NCBI RefSeq assembly: GCF_900215325.1
Contig: NZ_OCMS01000002.1
Span: 496,001 to 560,000, forward strand
From: Fibrobacter sp. UWB16
GTDB lineage: Bacteria; Fibrobacterota; Fibrobacteria; Fibrobacterales; Fibrobacteraceae
Direction: 5' to 3'
Length of the DNA: 64,000 nt
A program made the translations under genes and the position numbers. This document shows positions 43,151-51,148 of the stretch, piece after piece; the stretch's first letter is position 1; each line of letters starts with the position of its first letter. The notes beneath the pieces are model-generated. The model was given only the letters and a program-made list of their open reading frames with translations, was not told the DNA's origin and did not search any database.

Positions 43151-44896
43151 GTGAATAAGAAATACATTATCCCTGTCGTTATTTTTTCGATTTTGTTGTT
43201 GCTCCCGTTTGGCGTGCAGGCGGTTGCCGACCTGCGTGGAGAAAAGCGCTTCCAGCCGTTTGACATTTTCAAGGACGTGGTTTACACTCCGATTGTGCGC
43301 GAGAAAAAGGTCGCAGCGGCTGCGGACTCGCTCGATGTGAAGTGGCGTGCGGCCCGTGAGGCGATTGCGGCTGGAACAGAGACGGCTGATGCGTTGGAAC
43401 CTGTGGTTTCTGCGCTTTCGGACTTGGAAGCGGCGGTGCTTTCGGTGAATACGTATGCTGAACTCGATACGGCTGAAGCTCGTTACAAGAGCCTCAAGTT
43501 GGCGGATACGCTCCTCTCGAAGTTGGAGGATGAACCGGAATCTTTCCCGCAAGCGGATTCTTGCATCAAGGCTCTCGTGGCTGACCTTGGTCATGTGTCG
43601 CTGTGGCGCGCGTTCTTGGATGTGAAGCATTACGGCGTATGGACGAGCCGCTATTTGCGTGCTTTTGAAAACAAGATTGACGACGAAAGTGCTATTGTGT
43701 TGGCGTTGCGTCCGAAGTACCAGCTTGCGGTTTGGAACCTCTTTAGCGATCCAGGCGAGAAGGTCGTTCTCGGCGCTGCAGGCGATTGCATCGGCAAGTC
43801 GTGCGGCAGGGAAAATGCCAAGCCCGAAGATAAGTGGCTTTTTTACCGCCAGGATGTGGAATTCCTGGTGCAGCCGTCTCCGCTTGATGTGCGCAGTGCA
43901 AAGCTCGACAATCCGGTGAAGGCGATTGAAAAGTTCCGTGATCAGCTCAAGGCGAAGGGCGTGGAACTCTTGGTGGTGATTACTCCGGGCAAGCCGAGCA
44001 TCTATACCGAACGTTTGACGGGGCTCGATGAAAATGCCGCCGGGCTCCAGTCGCACGGCAAGAATATTTTGGATTCGCTCACGCGTGCTGGCTTTAACAC
44101 GGTTGATTTGTACACGCCGCTGTTGGCTGCAAAGTCCCGCGATTCCGTTGAAGGTTCGCTCTACCTGAACGATGATACGCACTGGACACCGCGCGGTGCT
44201 GAACTTGCGGCGGCTGAAATCGCGGCTGCCGTAAATCGTTTGGAATCCGAGGGTAAAATTAAGTTGAAAAAACTCCAGAAGCATGAGGATGGTAGTTATC
44301 CTTTGAGTTTTGTAACAAAGGATTCCGTTGCAGACCGTATGGGCGACGTGGGCGAGATGAGCGGCCTCAATAAGTTTGGTGTGTTCAAGGTGCAGAAGGT
44401 GACCGGGCACGTCGTGATGCAACAGAATATCAAGATACGAGATGAGGAACTTCCTGAAGATACCGTATGCATTGATTCTGCATATAAAGAATGTATGAAT
44501 CGGAAAAAGGCTGATAGAAAGGATGCTGAAACGACTGATGTTTTTTGCCTTTTGACGAGCCAAACTGCTTGTGCGTTTAAAGCTATTAAGTACGACACCA
44601 CAATCACTCCGTTCAAAGACGATTTCCGCAAGTCCGAAATCTTGATTCTCGGTGACAGCTTCAGCCGCATTTACCAGACCGATTCGCCGGTGAACGCCGG
44701 ATGGATTGCGCACTTCGCGAAGAACATGAACCGCCCGGTCGCATCCATCGTGAGTGACGGTGGCGCCTCGACGCTCGTCCGTGAAAAGCTCGCCCGCAAA
44801 GCAAGCGTGCTCAAAGGCAAGAAACTCTTGATTTGGGAATTCGTGGAACGTGACCTCCGCTTCGGCGCCGAAGGCTGGAAAGACGTAGAATTTTAA
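43151..44896 (+). CDS. Second AlgX/AlgJ-like SGNH-fold protein
   Basis: 581 residues with an N-terminal signal anchor (YIIPVVIFSILLLLPFGVQAV; no lipobox). Residues ~60-170 are helical and Ala/Glu-rich, possibly coiled coil. The AlgX/AlgJ catalytic features are LNDDTHWTPRGAEL (Asp342, His344) and EILILGDSFSR (Ser503). A disulfide-capable segment (about residues 440-475 with four Cys) lies between them. It probably O-acetylates, or hydrolyses ester groups on, an exported glycan. The only possible start is GTG 43151, which lacks a clear SD. It stands apart from the first AlgX-like gene by 25 kb, and no MBOAT partner is nearby. Confidence 0.82.
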   Translation: MNKKYIIPVVIFSILLLLPFGVQAVADLRGEKRFQPFDIFKDVVYTPIVREKKVAAAADSLDVKWRAAREAIAAGTETADALEPVVSALSDLEAAVLSVNTYAELDTAEARYKSLKLADTLLSKLEDEPESFPQADSCIKALVADLGHVSLWRAFLDVKHYGVWTSRYLRAFENKIDDESAIVLALRPKYQLAVWNLFSDPGEKVVLGAAGDCIGKSCGRENAKPEDKWLFYRQDVEFLVQPSPLDVRSAKLDNPVKAIEKFRDQLKAKGVELLVVITPGKPSIYTERLTGLDENAAGLQSHGKNILDSLTRAGFNTVDLYTPLLAAKSRDSVEGSLYLNDDTHWTPRGAELAAAEIAAAVNRLESEGKIKLKKLQKHEDGSYPLSFVTKDSVADRMGDVGEMSGLNKFGVFKVQKVTGHVVMQQNIKIRDEELPEDTVCIDSAYKECMNRKKADRKDAETTDVFCLLTSQTACAFKAIKYDTTITPFKDDFRKSEILILGDSFSRIYQTDSPVNAGWIAHFAKNMNRPVASIVSDGGASTLVREKLARKASVLKGKKLLIWEFVERDLRFGAEGWKDVEF

Positions 44897-44946
44897 AAAT
44901 CGGACGCAGGAATTAAGATGCTGCTGTACTTAGAATCGATGCATAG

Positions 44947-44986
44947 TGTCATCCTGAGCGGAATGTAATGGAGTCGAATGATCCAG
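44947..44986. repeat. Family-A repeat, inverted orientation
   Basis: TGTCATCCTGAGCG ... GATGATCCAG: the reverse complement of CTGGATC ... CAGGATGACA. Confidence 0.6.
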
Positions 44987-45008
44987 TAAAATTATTCGCT
45001 AGAAATAA

Positions 45009-45042
45009 CTAGATTCTTCGTCCTGACGGACTCAGAATGACA
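45009..45042. repeat. Family-A variant repeat
   Basis: CTAGATTCTTCGTCCTGACG then GACTCAGAATGACA, with ATTCT/AGAAT arms and inner GTCC-TGAC-GGAC. Confidence 0.6.
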
Positions 45043-45056
45043 TTGTTTGCTTCATT

Positions 45057-45095
45057 TCTAACTATTAACTATTGACCTTTAACTAGTGACTAAGA
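45057..45095. repeat. Family-C repeat upstream of the HigA-like gene
   Basis: Units TAACTATTAACTATTGACC and TTAACTAGTGACTAAG lie immediately before ATG 45097, replacing any SD. Confidence 0.55.
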
Positions 45096-45096
45096 T

Positions 45097-45333
45097 ATGC
45101 CAAGACATGGAACACCGACGCCGGGACAGGCGATTCTCGAAGGTATTGAATGGCTCAAGATCGATAAGCCGGAATTTGCACGCAGGGTGGGCGTTTCTGT
45201 AGAAATGCTCGACCAGCTCATTGCGGGTGAAATCAGCATCTCGACCGAGATGGCGAATGCGCTTGAATCGGTAACAGGAAGCCCCGCCGCCTACTGGAAA
45301 ATGCTCGAACGCAAAAGCCGCACTTCTCGATAA
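45097..45333 (+). CDS. HigA-like helix-turn-helix protein
   Basis: 78 residues: GQAILEGIEWLKIDKPEFAR, then RVGVSVEMLDQLIAGEISIS, then EMANALESVTGSPAAYW. This is the XRE-type HTH of HigA/VapI antitoxins, with the characteristic Trp near residue 66 (AAYWKML). No HigB-like toxin gene lies on either side: upstream are repeats and downstream is pmbA. It could be an orphan antitoxin or a stand-alone regulator. The start has no SD and sits against a repeat. Confidence 0.75.
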   Translation: MPRHGTPTPGQAILEGIEWLKIDKPEFARRVGVSVEMLDQLIAGEISISTEMANALESVTGSPAAYWKMLERKSRTSR

Positions 45334-45340
45334 ATGGGAG

Positions 45341-45368
45341 ATGCCCGCTCGGAGGCGGGCATGACAAA
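45341..45368. repeat. Family-B palindromic repeat
   Basis: Perfect stem ATGCCCGC (45341-45348) / GCGGGCAT (45355-45362), loop TCGGAG, then GACAAA. Confidence 0.75.
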
Positions 45369-45411
45369 TTAGAGTAGTTTTGCCTGACTATATAATTATT
45401 ATACTTGCGAT

Positions 45412-46740
45412 ATGAATATTAAAGATGCCGTTTCTTTTATGTGTGACCTCGCCAAGGGCGAAGCCGAACAGTTCGATGTTATCGCTTCTAACACCCATTC
45501 CGAAGGCTTGTCCGTCTTTCAGGGCCAGGTGCAGAATACCGAAATCTCGGATTCCGTAGGTCTCGGGGTCCGCGTCATCAAGGATGGCCGTCCGGGTTAC
45601 GCGCATACAGAACGCCTCACCGACGAAGCCTTGCGCCAAACGCTCAAGGACGCTCTTTGCCACACGCAGTGGACCGAAAAAATCGACATTACGCTCCCGC
45701 AGGCCGTTGAACTCCCGAAGGGCGAACCGAACTACAACCCGGCGCTCGAATCGCTTGACCTTGCGACGATGAAGGACTTCTGCATCGAACTTGAAAAGGC
45801 GACTTTTGCAAAGTCCAAGGAAATCGAGAACATCCCGTACCTCGGTGGCGATATCGAAAAGGATTATTCCATCGTCGCAAACAACACGGGGCTTTTTTAT
45901 GAGGCTCGTTCAAATTGCGCTTCTGCGGGTGCCGGTGCAGTCGCAAGCCGGGGTGGCATCAAGAAGCTTGGCAACTTTGTCAAGAATGGCCGCGACTGGA
46001 ACGAATTCTCTGTTGATGAAATTGCAAGCAAGACTGCCGAATATGCAACGGAACTTTTTGGCGCCCAGAAAATCGAGAGCGGCAAGATTCCGGTGATTCT
46101 TTCGGAACGCATTTCCGCACGTTTCCTCGGTATGTACAGCCAGCCGTTCTTCGCCGAAACGATGCAGAAGGGCCAGTCCCGTCTCGACGGCAAGGAAGGC
46201 GAAAAAATTGCCAGTGACATGTTCTCGCTGTGGAACGATCCGACAGGCGAAATGTTTGAACACAAGTTCTATTTCGACTCCGAAGGTTGCCTCACGAAGC
46301 GTGTGAAGGTCGTCGAAAACGGTGTCTTCAATTCGGCGCTTTACAACCTTGAAACGGCTGCTAAGGCGGGCCGCGAAACGACAGGCAATGGCGCTCGCAG
46401 CTTCGGTAGCAAGATGTCCACGAGCTTCTACAACATGCTCGTGCCGCCTGGAAGCATGACGACCATGGAACTTTTGAAGCTCTTCCCGAAGTGTTTGCTT
46501 GTTGTACGCCTGGAAGGCAATTCTGGCTGCAATTCCGTGAGCGGTGAACTCAGCATCGGGGCGCACGGCTTCTGGTGCGAGAACGGGGCTATTAAGCATC
46601 CAGTCGATGGCGTGACACTCAGCGGAAACTTCTTCGACATCATCAAGAACATTGTTGCTGTCGGTAATGAATACCGTGACCCGTTTGCAAGCTATAAGGT
46701 GCCTGCTCTCGCGGTAAGCGAACTCAGCGTAAGCGCTTAA
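45412..46740 (+). CDS. pmbA: PmbA/TldE-family subunit of a TldD-type metalloprotease
   Basis: 442 residues. TldD/TldE heterodimers trim peptides such as microcin precursors and unfolded substrates; TldE (PmbA) is the subunit without the HExxxH zinc site. That motif is absent here, consistent with PmbA. Visible blocks are SEGLSVFQGQVQNTEIS, GLGVRVIKDGRPGYAHTERL, FEHKFYFDSEGCLTKR and NSVSGELSIGAHGFWCENG. No tldD is in the window, so the partner must be elsewhere. It is convergent with the YiiX-like gene across a 10-bp inverted repeat. Confidence 0.92.
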   Translation: MNIKDAVSFMCDLAKGEAEQFDVIASNTHSEGLSVFQGQVQNTEISDSVGLGVRVIKDGRPGYAHTERLTDEALRQTLKDALCHTQWTEKIDITLPQAVELPKGEPNYNPALESLDLATMKDFCIELEKATFAKSKEIENIPYLGGDIEKDYSIVANNTGLFYEARSNCASAGAGAVASRGGIKKLGNFVKNGRDWNEFSVDEIASKTAEYATELFGAQKIESGKIPVILSERISARFLGMYSQPFFAETMQKGQSRLDGKEGEKIASDMFSLWNDPTGEMFEHKFYFDSEGCLTKRVKVVENGVFNSALYNLETAAKAGRETTGNGARSFGSKMSTSFYNMLVPPGSMTTMELLKLFPKCLLVVRLEGNSGCNSVSGELSIGAHGFWCENGAIKHPVDGVTLSGNFFDIIKNIVAVGNEYRDPFASYKVPALAVSELSVSA

Positions 46741-46749
46741 AAATAGAAA

Positions 46750-46798
46750 TGCTGCAAGGTTAAGAATCCGGAGGTGGCCAAATTCGTCCCTTGCAGCA
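46750..46798. terminator. Long inverted repeat between convergent genes
   Basis: TGCTGCAAGG (46750-46759) and CCTTGCAGCA (46789-46798) are perfect complements 29 bp apart. It is placed between the stops of pmbA and the minus-strand YiiX-like gene, and no T-run is adjacent, so the terminator role is tentative. Confidence 0.5.
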
Positions 46799-46828
46799 CT
46801 ATGTTTGAGGTGTAAAATCTTTCCCGTA

Positions 46829-47839
46829 TTACGGGGTGTAAACGTCCTCGTAACGGTACAGCATCAGTTTCCCGATAGATTCCGTGTTTGTCGTGTGGCA
46901 GTACAAGTCGTTCGGCGTGACGAACATGGCTTGCTGCTTTTTGGCGTTTTCGATTAATTCCTTGACATTCTTGATGGTGATGCCGTAGGCATTCATGAGC
47001 GCTTTCAAAAATTCTTCAATGGCGTGGCTCAAGGCGTTCCCTTTAACCAGGCTCACGTGTTTTTCTTCTTTGTTCACGAGATTGTCGAGAATTTCGTCGA
47101 GCGTTTCCGTAACGGGCTCGTCTTTTTCGGAGGCGAAACTTTCTGTGTTGTAGAGGTATTCTGCGGCGTGTTCTGCGTAAAGGTCGAGTAGCGTTGCTGA
47201 ACGTTTTGCCTTGTAGTTCGGGTCGAAATCGGCGTCTCCGTTCTTGATGTTGATTTTCAAGTCCGGATTGTTTTTGGAGGCGTCCAGGTAGCACTGGTAC
47301 ACGTAAGACGAGCAGACCATCGTATGCTTGCCGTCATGGAACTTTTCGTCGATGATTTTTTTCAGCTCGGCAGTTACGGCCTTCAGCAACTTGATGATGG
47401 CCGCCTGTTTGAGGCTTACATCCGAGACGTCCTTGTAAATGAGGATCATCGCAAGGAGGACGAGATCGGAATAGGGGTAGGGAAGGTCTTGGCTGACGTA
47501 ATCACGGGCAGTGTCGAGTACCGGTGATATGGTCTTGTCGAAGTCTTCACCAAAGCCGCCTTCTTTTGTGATGCGACGGACATGTACAAAACGAGAGCCA
47601 TCATGCTCTTCGACCTTGTGCATGTGGATGCCGCCTGTGCCGGCGTCAGCAATGGCAGCTATATCGCCCCCTTGCATGAAGAGAGCGCCGTGGGTGACAT
47701 TGGAGTGCGTGAATTTTTTGATGAGGAGAGATATGCCGTGATCTTCACCGTCAAAAATCAGGATATCGCCTGGCTTCAAGTCGCTTATTTTAATGGACTT
47801 TTCGTTGCTCTCGTCAAAAAAAACACTCTGTTCTATCAT
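46829..47839 (-). CDS. YiiX/YebB-like permuted papain-fold (NlpC/P60 superfamily) hydrolase
   Basis: 336 residues. LKPGDILIFDG (21-31) and NVTHGALFM (His50) followed much later by MVCSSYVYQCY (Cys176) show the circularly permuted NlpC/P60 order, with His before Cys, of YiiX-like enzymes. These cut amide or ester bonds in lipids, peptides or peptidoglycan; the substrate is unknown here. There is no signal peptide. Residues ~215-336 form an unrelated helical, charged C-terminal extension. It lies next to the eCIS regulator and 2 kb from the eCIS operon, so an injected effector is possible. No SD is seen before the ATG. Confidence 0.7.
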   Translation of the reverse strand: MIEQSVFFDESNEKSIKISDLKPGDILIFDGEDHGISLLIKKFTHSNVTHGALFMQGGDIAAIADAGTGGIHMHKVEEHDGSRFVHVRRITKEGGFGEDFDKTISPVLDTARDYVSQDLPYPYSDLVLLAMILIYKDVSDVSLKQAAIIKLLKAVTAELKKIIDEKFHDGKHTMVCSSYVYQCYLDASKNNPDLKINIKNGDADFDPNYKAKRSATLLDLYAEHAAEYLYNTESFASEKDEPVTETLDEILDNLVNKEEKHVSLVKGNALSHAIEEFLKALMNAYGITIKNVKELIENAKKQQAMFVTPNDLYCHTTNTESIGKLMLYRYEDVYTP

Positions 47840-47916
47840 TGATCAACCACACTAGGAAATGATAGCCCAAAATTATATTTGAATGGAGCTTGAATCAATA
47901 GCCCATTTGGGTAGTT

Positions 47917-49275
47917 TTATGGGTTACTGACAGAAAAAAGATTCTGGAGGTTGTCCATGAACATCTGTTGCATTTGCGGGTTGACGCCCTTCAGGATGTG
48001 TTCGACGTAGGGCCTGCCAAAATCCGGGTGTTCTTTGTAGAGTTCCTTGATTTCGGCTTGGCTTTCGGTGAACTTGCCGAGCTTGTTGTAACAGAAAATG
48101 ATGAACAGGTAGAAAATTGTTGTCTTTGGCGTGTAAAGCAAGATCTGTCTAGAAAGCTTGATGCATTCTTCGTACTTGCCTTGCAAGAGCAATATGAGAG
48201 CCTTGCCTTGCTTGATGGAGGCTTGTGCCGCAGTTGCTGGAATCAGGCGCTCGCATTCGTTGATGAGGTTCAACGCGTTTTCGTTCTGGCCAATCAGCAT
48301 GTAAATCTGGATAAGGATGGTACGTGCGATGATCGTCTGCGGGTTTGCCTCGATGACCTGCTTGAAATAAGCAATTGCTTCGCTCTTGTTGCCGATAACG
48401 ATGTTGTAAAAGGCCATAATCATTTGCGAGTAAATGGAATATGGCGCATTGAACATGGCCTTGCGGGCGAATTCGGCCAGCTGCATGGTGTATTCTTTTG
48501 TGTCGCCCCAGTTGTCTAGAATTGCGATGTAGTAGACAAGTGAAAGTGTATAAAGCGCTTGTTCGCTGTAGATATCGCCAGTGGCAAGAGGCGTGAGCAT
48601 GTCCTTGCAGTAGTTGAATGTTTCCTTGCTGCGGTTTTCGAACTTGATGTTGCAATGCGCGGTCGCGTACCACCAATAGGGAATGGGACTTTGGGGAGTA
48701 TACTTTATATTGGCCGTTGCAAGCACGATGTGTCGGAACAAAAGCATTGCCGCTTTCTGGGCAATCTCTAGAATGTTGTCTGAGCTGATTTTGACAGAGG
48801 TTGTCCAAAGCATCTCGTGCGTTGAACCGAGCCTTACCGATAAGAATAAAGTTTCGTCTTTGTCTTTGGCCGCCGAAACGTCAATTGAAAAGGCGGGGTC
48901 AAAAGAGTTGTCTTCTGTATCTGTAATGCGGAAGATGCGGTATTGGTGAATGGCTTCTACCAGAGAATAGTAGAGACCATTAGCCTTCGGGTATGCGGAA
49001 AGGTCTTTCTGTTTGAGAAAAATGATGTTGAGGTCTTTCTTGACGTCGCCTGTGTTGGGGGCTTCTTCGCTATTTCCGTCGATTTTTGCGGATACAGCCT
49101 CTGTTCTGTTGGTGACTTCAAGAATTTTGTAGATGTTGGCTAGGTGCGCTTTGACCGTATTTGCCGAAATGTTCAAAGTCTTGCAAATCTCGTTATTCGT
49201 TAGCCCCTTGCGCAAAAGGGCTAATATCTCTTTTTGACGAGATGTTAATTCAGACTGACATTTATGCTCAAACAT
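47917..49275 (-). CDS. LuxR-type HTH regulator with TPR domain
   Basis: 452 residues. Residues 8-63 are a LuxR/GerE helix-turn-helix (LTSRQKEILALLRKGLTNNE, ANTVKAHLANIYKILEV), here at the N-terminus, an order unusual for LuxR proteins and similar to HilA-like or SARP-like layouts. A central domain (about 85-190) is not recognised. Residues ~215-440 are TPR-like helical repeats (SEAIAYFKQVIEANPQ, QGKYEECIKLSRQILLYTP). It is divergent from the eCIS operon with 542 bp between starts, so it is the likely regulator of that operon. No cofactor site is apparent. Confidence 0.85.
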   Translation of the reverse strand: MFEHKCQSELTSRQKEILALLRKGLTNNEICKTLNISANTVKAHLANIYKILEVTNRTEAVSAKIDGNSEEAPNTGDVKKDLNIIFLKQKDLSAYPKANGLYYSLVEAIHQYRIFRITDTEDNSFDPAFSIDVSAAKDKDETLFLSVRLGSTHEMLWTTSVKISSDNILEIAQKAAMLLFRHIVLATANIKYTPQSPIPYWWYATAHCNIKFENRSKETFNYCKDMLTPLATGDIYSEQALYTLSLVYYIAILDNWGDTKEYTMQLAEFARKAMFNAPYSIYSQMIMAFYNIVIGNKSEAIAYFKQVIEANPQTIIARTILIQIYMLIGQNENALNLINECERLIPATAAQASIKQGKALILLLQGKYEECIKLSRQILLYTPKTTIFYLFIIFCYNKLGKFTESQAEIKELYKEHPDFGRPYVEHILKGVNPQMQQMFMDNLQNLFSVSNP

Positions 49276-49461
49276 ACCTGAAAATTTAATAAAGCATGTT
49301 CCATTTATATGGAGAATATTTCTGTTTTTTTTATGTTTTTTGTGAGAAAAATGGCGTTTTTGTGCCTTTTTGGCCGATTTATGTCCTTTTGGGTTGGAAA
49401 AAAGAGGTGTGATTTGGTGTAACCCTTGAAATGGCGCTTTTTTACGCTGTATTATAGGGGT

Positions 49462-49478
49462 GTATCATGTTATGATAC
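49462..49478. promoter_or_regulatory. Perfect 7-bp palindrome with 3-bp spacer, candidate operator
   Basis: GTATCAT-gtt-ATGATAC. Size and symmetry suit a dimeric regulator such as the adjacent LuxR-type protein. Confidence 0.45.
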
Positions 49479-49764
49479 GTATAGTATTTACCTATGGTTT
49501 TTATCTGCATTGGTAGTTTTTTGTAAGAAAAATAGCATTTTTGACTTTTTTGGTGTGGAAACTTTTGTTGACGAGTTGCTTCCTACTTTATGTACAATGT
49601 TTGCAAAATTTGTATTTATAAATAAAATTTGCGTAATTTATTCGTCTTTCTACAAACATTTATCTTTAAAAACAACTGAAAATGTGAAAAATAAATTTTA
49701 CAATTTACAAAATGCTGAACTTATAATTATATTGCCGCGTTGAAAGTTATAATACGAACGAAAT

Positions 49765-49790
49765 AATACATATAAACATATATATGTATT
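49765..49790. promoter_or_regulatory. 10-bp inverted repeat just before the first eCIS gene
   Basis: AATACATATA (49765-49774) and TATATGTATT (49781-49790) with a 6-bp spacer, 27 bp from the DUF4255 start and 11 bp downstream of the TATAAT at 49748. It could be an operator or an early transcript hairpin. Confidence 0.5.
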
Positions 49791-49817
49791 GCAAACAAAG
49801 GGTGGGCATCTTTTGTT

Positions 49818-50396
49818 ATGATCGGGGCTTCGTTGCAGTTTTTGGCTATGCAACTAAATCTTCACTTGCGGCGTACAATGTCGATACGTGAAGATCTTGT
49901 TGTCGTGTCTAGAATGCTTGAAAATGATGGGAAAGAATATGAAGGGGCTACGAACAAACTGAACATATTCCTAGTGAATATGGAGCGCGATAGTATGGTG
50001 CAAAAACATGCTGTTCCAGAATTTAGAGGTGACAGAGCTGTTGTTCCGCAGAAAAAAGTATTCTTGAACTTGTACTTTGTTATTGCGGCCAATTTTAAAG
50101 GTGGAAACTACGTAGATTCGTTACGTTATTTGTCCAAAGCTGTCGCTTTTTTCATGGATCATTCGTTCTTTGACCGTTCGACTTCGCCTGACATGCCTGA
50201 TGGTTTGGAAAAAATTGCCATCGACATGGAAAACTTGAATATGCAGGAACTGAATAATTTGTGGGGAACGATAGGGGCAAAATATGTCCCATCAGTGGTT
50301 TATCGTCTAAAGACGGTTGCTCTTGGCGGAAACTACTCGTATTACCAGCCGTATGTTATACGGCTTCCAGAAAACTCAGAATTGGGGTTGCTTTAA
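49818..50396 (+). CDS. eCIS cap/terminator protein with DUF4255 (Pvc16 N-terminal type)
   Basis: 192 residues. The start MIGASLQFLAMQLNLHLRR and the ending KVFLNLYFVIAANF, DSLRYLSKAVAFFMDHSFF and YVPSVVYRLKTVAL match the DUF4255/Pvc16_N family, which caps the distal end of the sheath-tube complex in PVC-like particles. It is the first gene of the operon. The stop overlaps the next start by one base (TAATG at 50394-50398). Confidence 0.85.
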   Translation: MIGASLQFLAMQLNLHLRRTMSIREDLVVVSRMLENDGKEYEGATNKLNIFLVNMERDSMVQKHAVPEFRGDRAVVPQKKVFLNLYFVIAANFKGGNYVDSLRYLSKAVAFFMDHSFFDRSTSPDMPDGLEKIAIDMENLNMQELNNLWGTIGAKYVPSVVYRLKTVALGGNYSYYQPYVIRLPENSELGLL

Positions 50397-51130
50397 TGGA
50401 ATACGCAAGAATTGTAGATGTCTCGCTTTGCCACGAATACTACAACGGGAGTTCTTGTGGCTTTAAGGTCGTACCGTCTGCGGAAACGGCTGAAATCCTG
50501 AAGAAAGAAGAAGCTTTATGCCGCATATACGATGGAAAAGTGCGGCTTATGGCGCCTGCGACCTCTTTTGCCCAAGAGGTAACGCTCCTTTTTTATGTCA
50601 AGGCGTCAATTGCTGAAGTCTGGAATGTGACAAATTTCGATGGAATTGCCCATGACGAGTTCCCGGTGGCTATAGTTTCCTGTGATGGTGGGGTGCGTTT
50701 TGAAGGGCGCAGCAAGGACTCTTTGCCCGAACTGCAGCGTATGTTTGGCGTTGTTTTTGCCCTGGAACTCCATTTGACTCCCAAACAGCCGCTTATGGGC
50801 ACTGTAAAGGTGCCGACTAAAAAATTGAGGTGGTGCTATTGCGTCTCAGGCATTTATGCTGAACGCGATTTGCAAATTAACGACTCGCTGAAGGTTGATG
50901 ACCCGGTGCAGTTTGATTGTGTGGAAAAGTCGTCACGTATGTCGCTTTATGTTTCGCGGACCGAAATCCCGATTGTAAGCGGATCGCCTCCTCGTTTCCA
51001 ACTTTTGGACAGTGCAACTTCAAAGGTGTTGATGAAGTGCCTTCCGAATGCAAGTGCAAAGTCAATTGCCAAGGCGTGTCTGGATGATGGCTCAAGCGCC
51101 ATTGTCGCTGAATGTTTTATTAATCCATAA
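50396..51130 (+). CDS. Uncharacterised eCIS operon protein
   Basis: 244 residues, starting MEYARIVDVSLCHEYYNG. No signal, membrane segment or known domain. Beta-rich patterns and a Cys-containing middle (SCDGGVRFEGRSKDSL) are all that can be described. The start shares a base with the upstream stop, and the sheath gene follows after 18 bp, so it is translated with the structural genes and is probably a structural or assembly part. A protein of about this size beside the sheath gene occurs in other Bacteroidota/Fibrobacterota-type clusters as I recall them, but I cannot name it. Confidence 0.75.
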   Translation: MEYARIVDVSLCHEYYNGSSCGFKVVPSAETAEILKKEEALCRIYDGKVRLMAPATSFAQEVTLLFYVKASIAEVWNVTNFDGIAHDEFPVAIVSCDGGVRFEGRSKDSLPELQRMFGVVFALELHLTPKQPLMGTVKVPTKKLRWCYCVSGIYAERDLQINDSLKVDDPVQFDCVEKSSRMSLYVSRTEIPIVSGSPPRFQLLDSATSKVLMKCLPNASAKSIAKACLDDGSSAIVAECFINP

Positions 51131-51148
51131 AAAATAGGAGAATCATAA

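Larger units (their letters stand above)
49276..49817. promoter_or_regulatory. Divergent control region of the eCIS operon
   Basis: 542 bp, strongly AT-rich. It holds a palindrome GTATCAT-gtt-ATGATAC (49462-49478), TTGACG (49568-49573), the shared TGTACAATGTTTGC string (49591-49604), a perfect -10 box TATAAT (49748-49753) and an inverted repeat (49765-49790). The possible SD of the first operon gene is AAAGGGTGGG, ending about 11 bases before ATG 49818. An open frame at 49426-49743 has no features of a gene. Long non-coding leader DNA at an eCIS operon could allow several regulators to act. Confidence 0.6.

Noticed and set aside
49426-49743. Possible small gene in the eCIS control region
   Set aside because: Very AT-rich, no SD, runs across promoter-like elements and the palindrome, and its codon use is unlike neighbouring genes.
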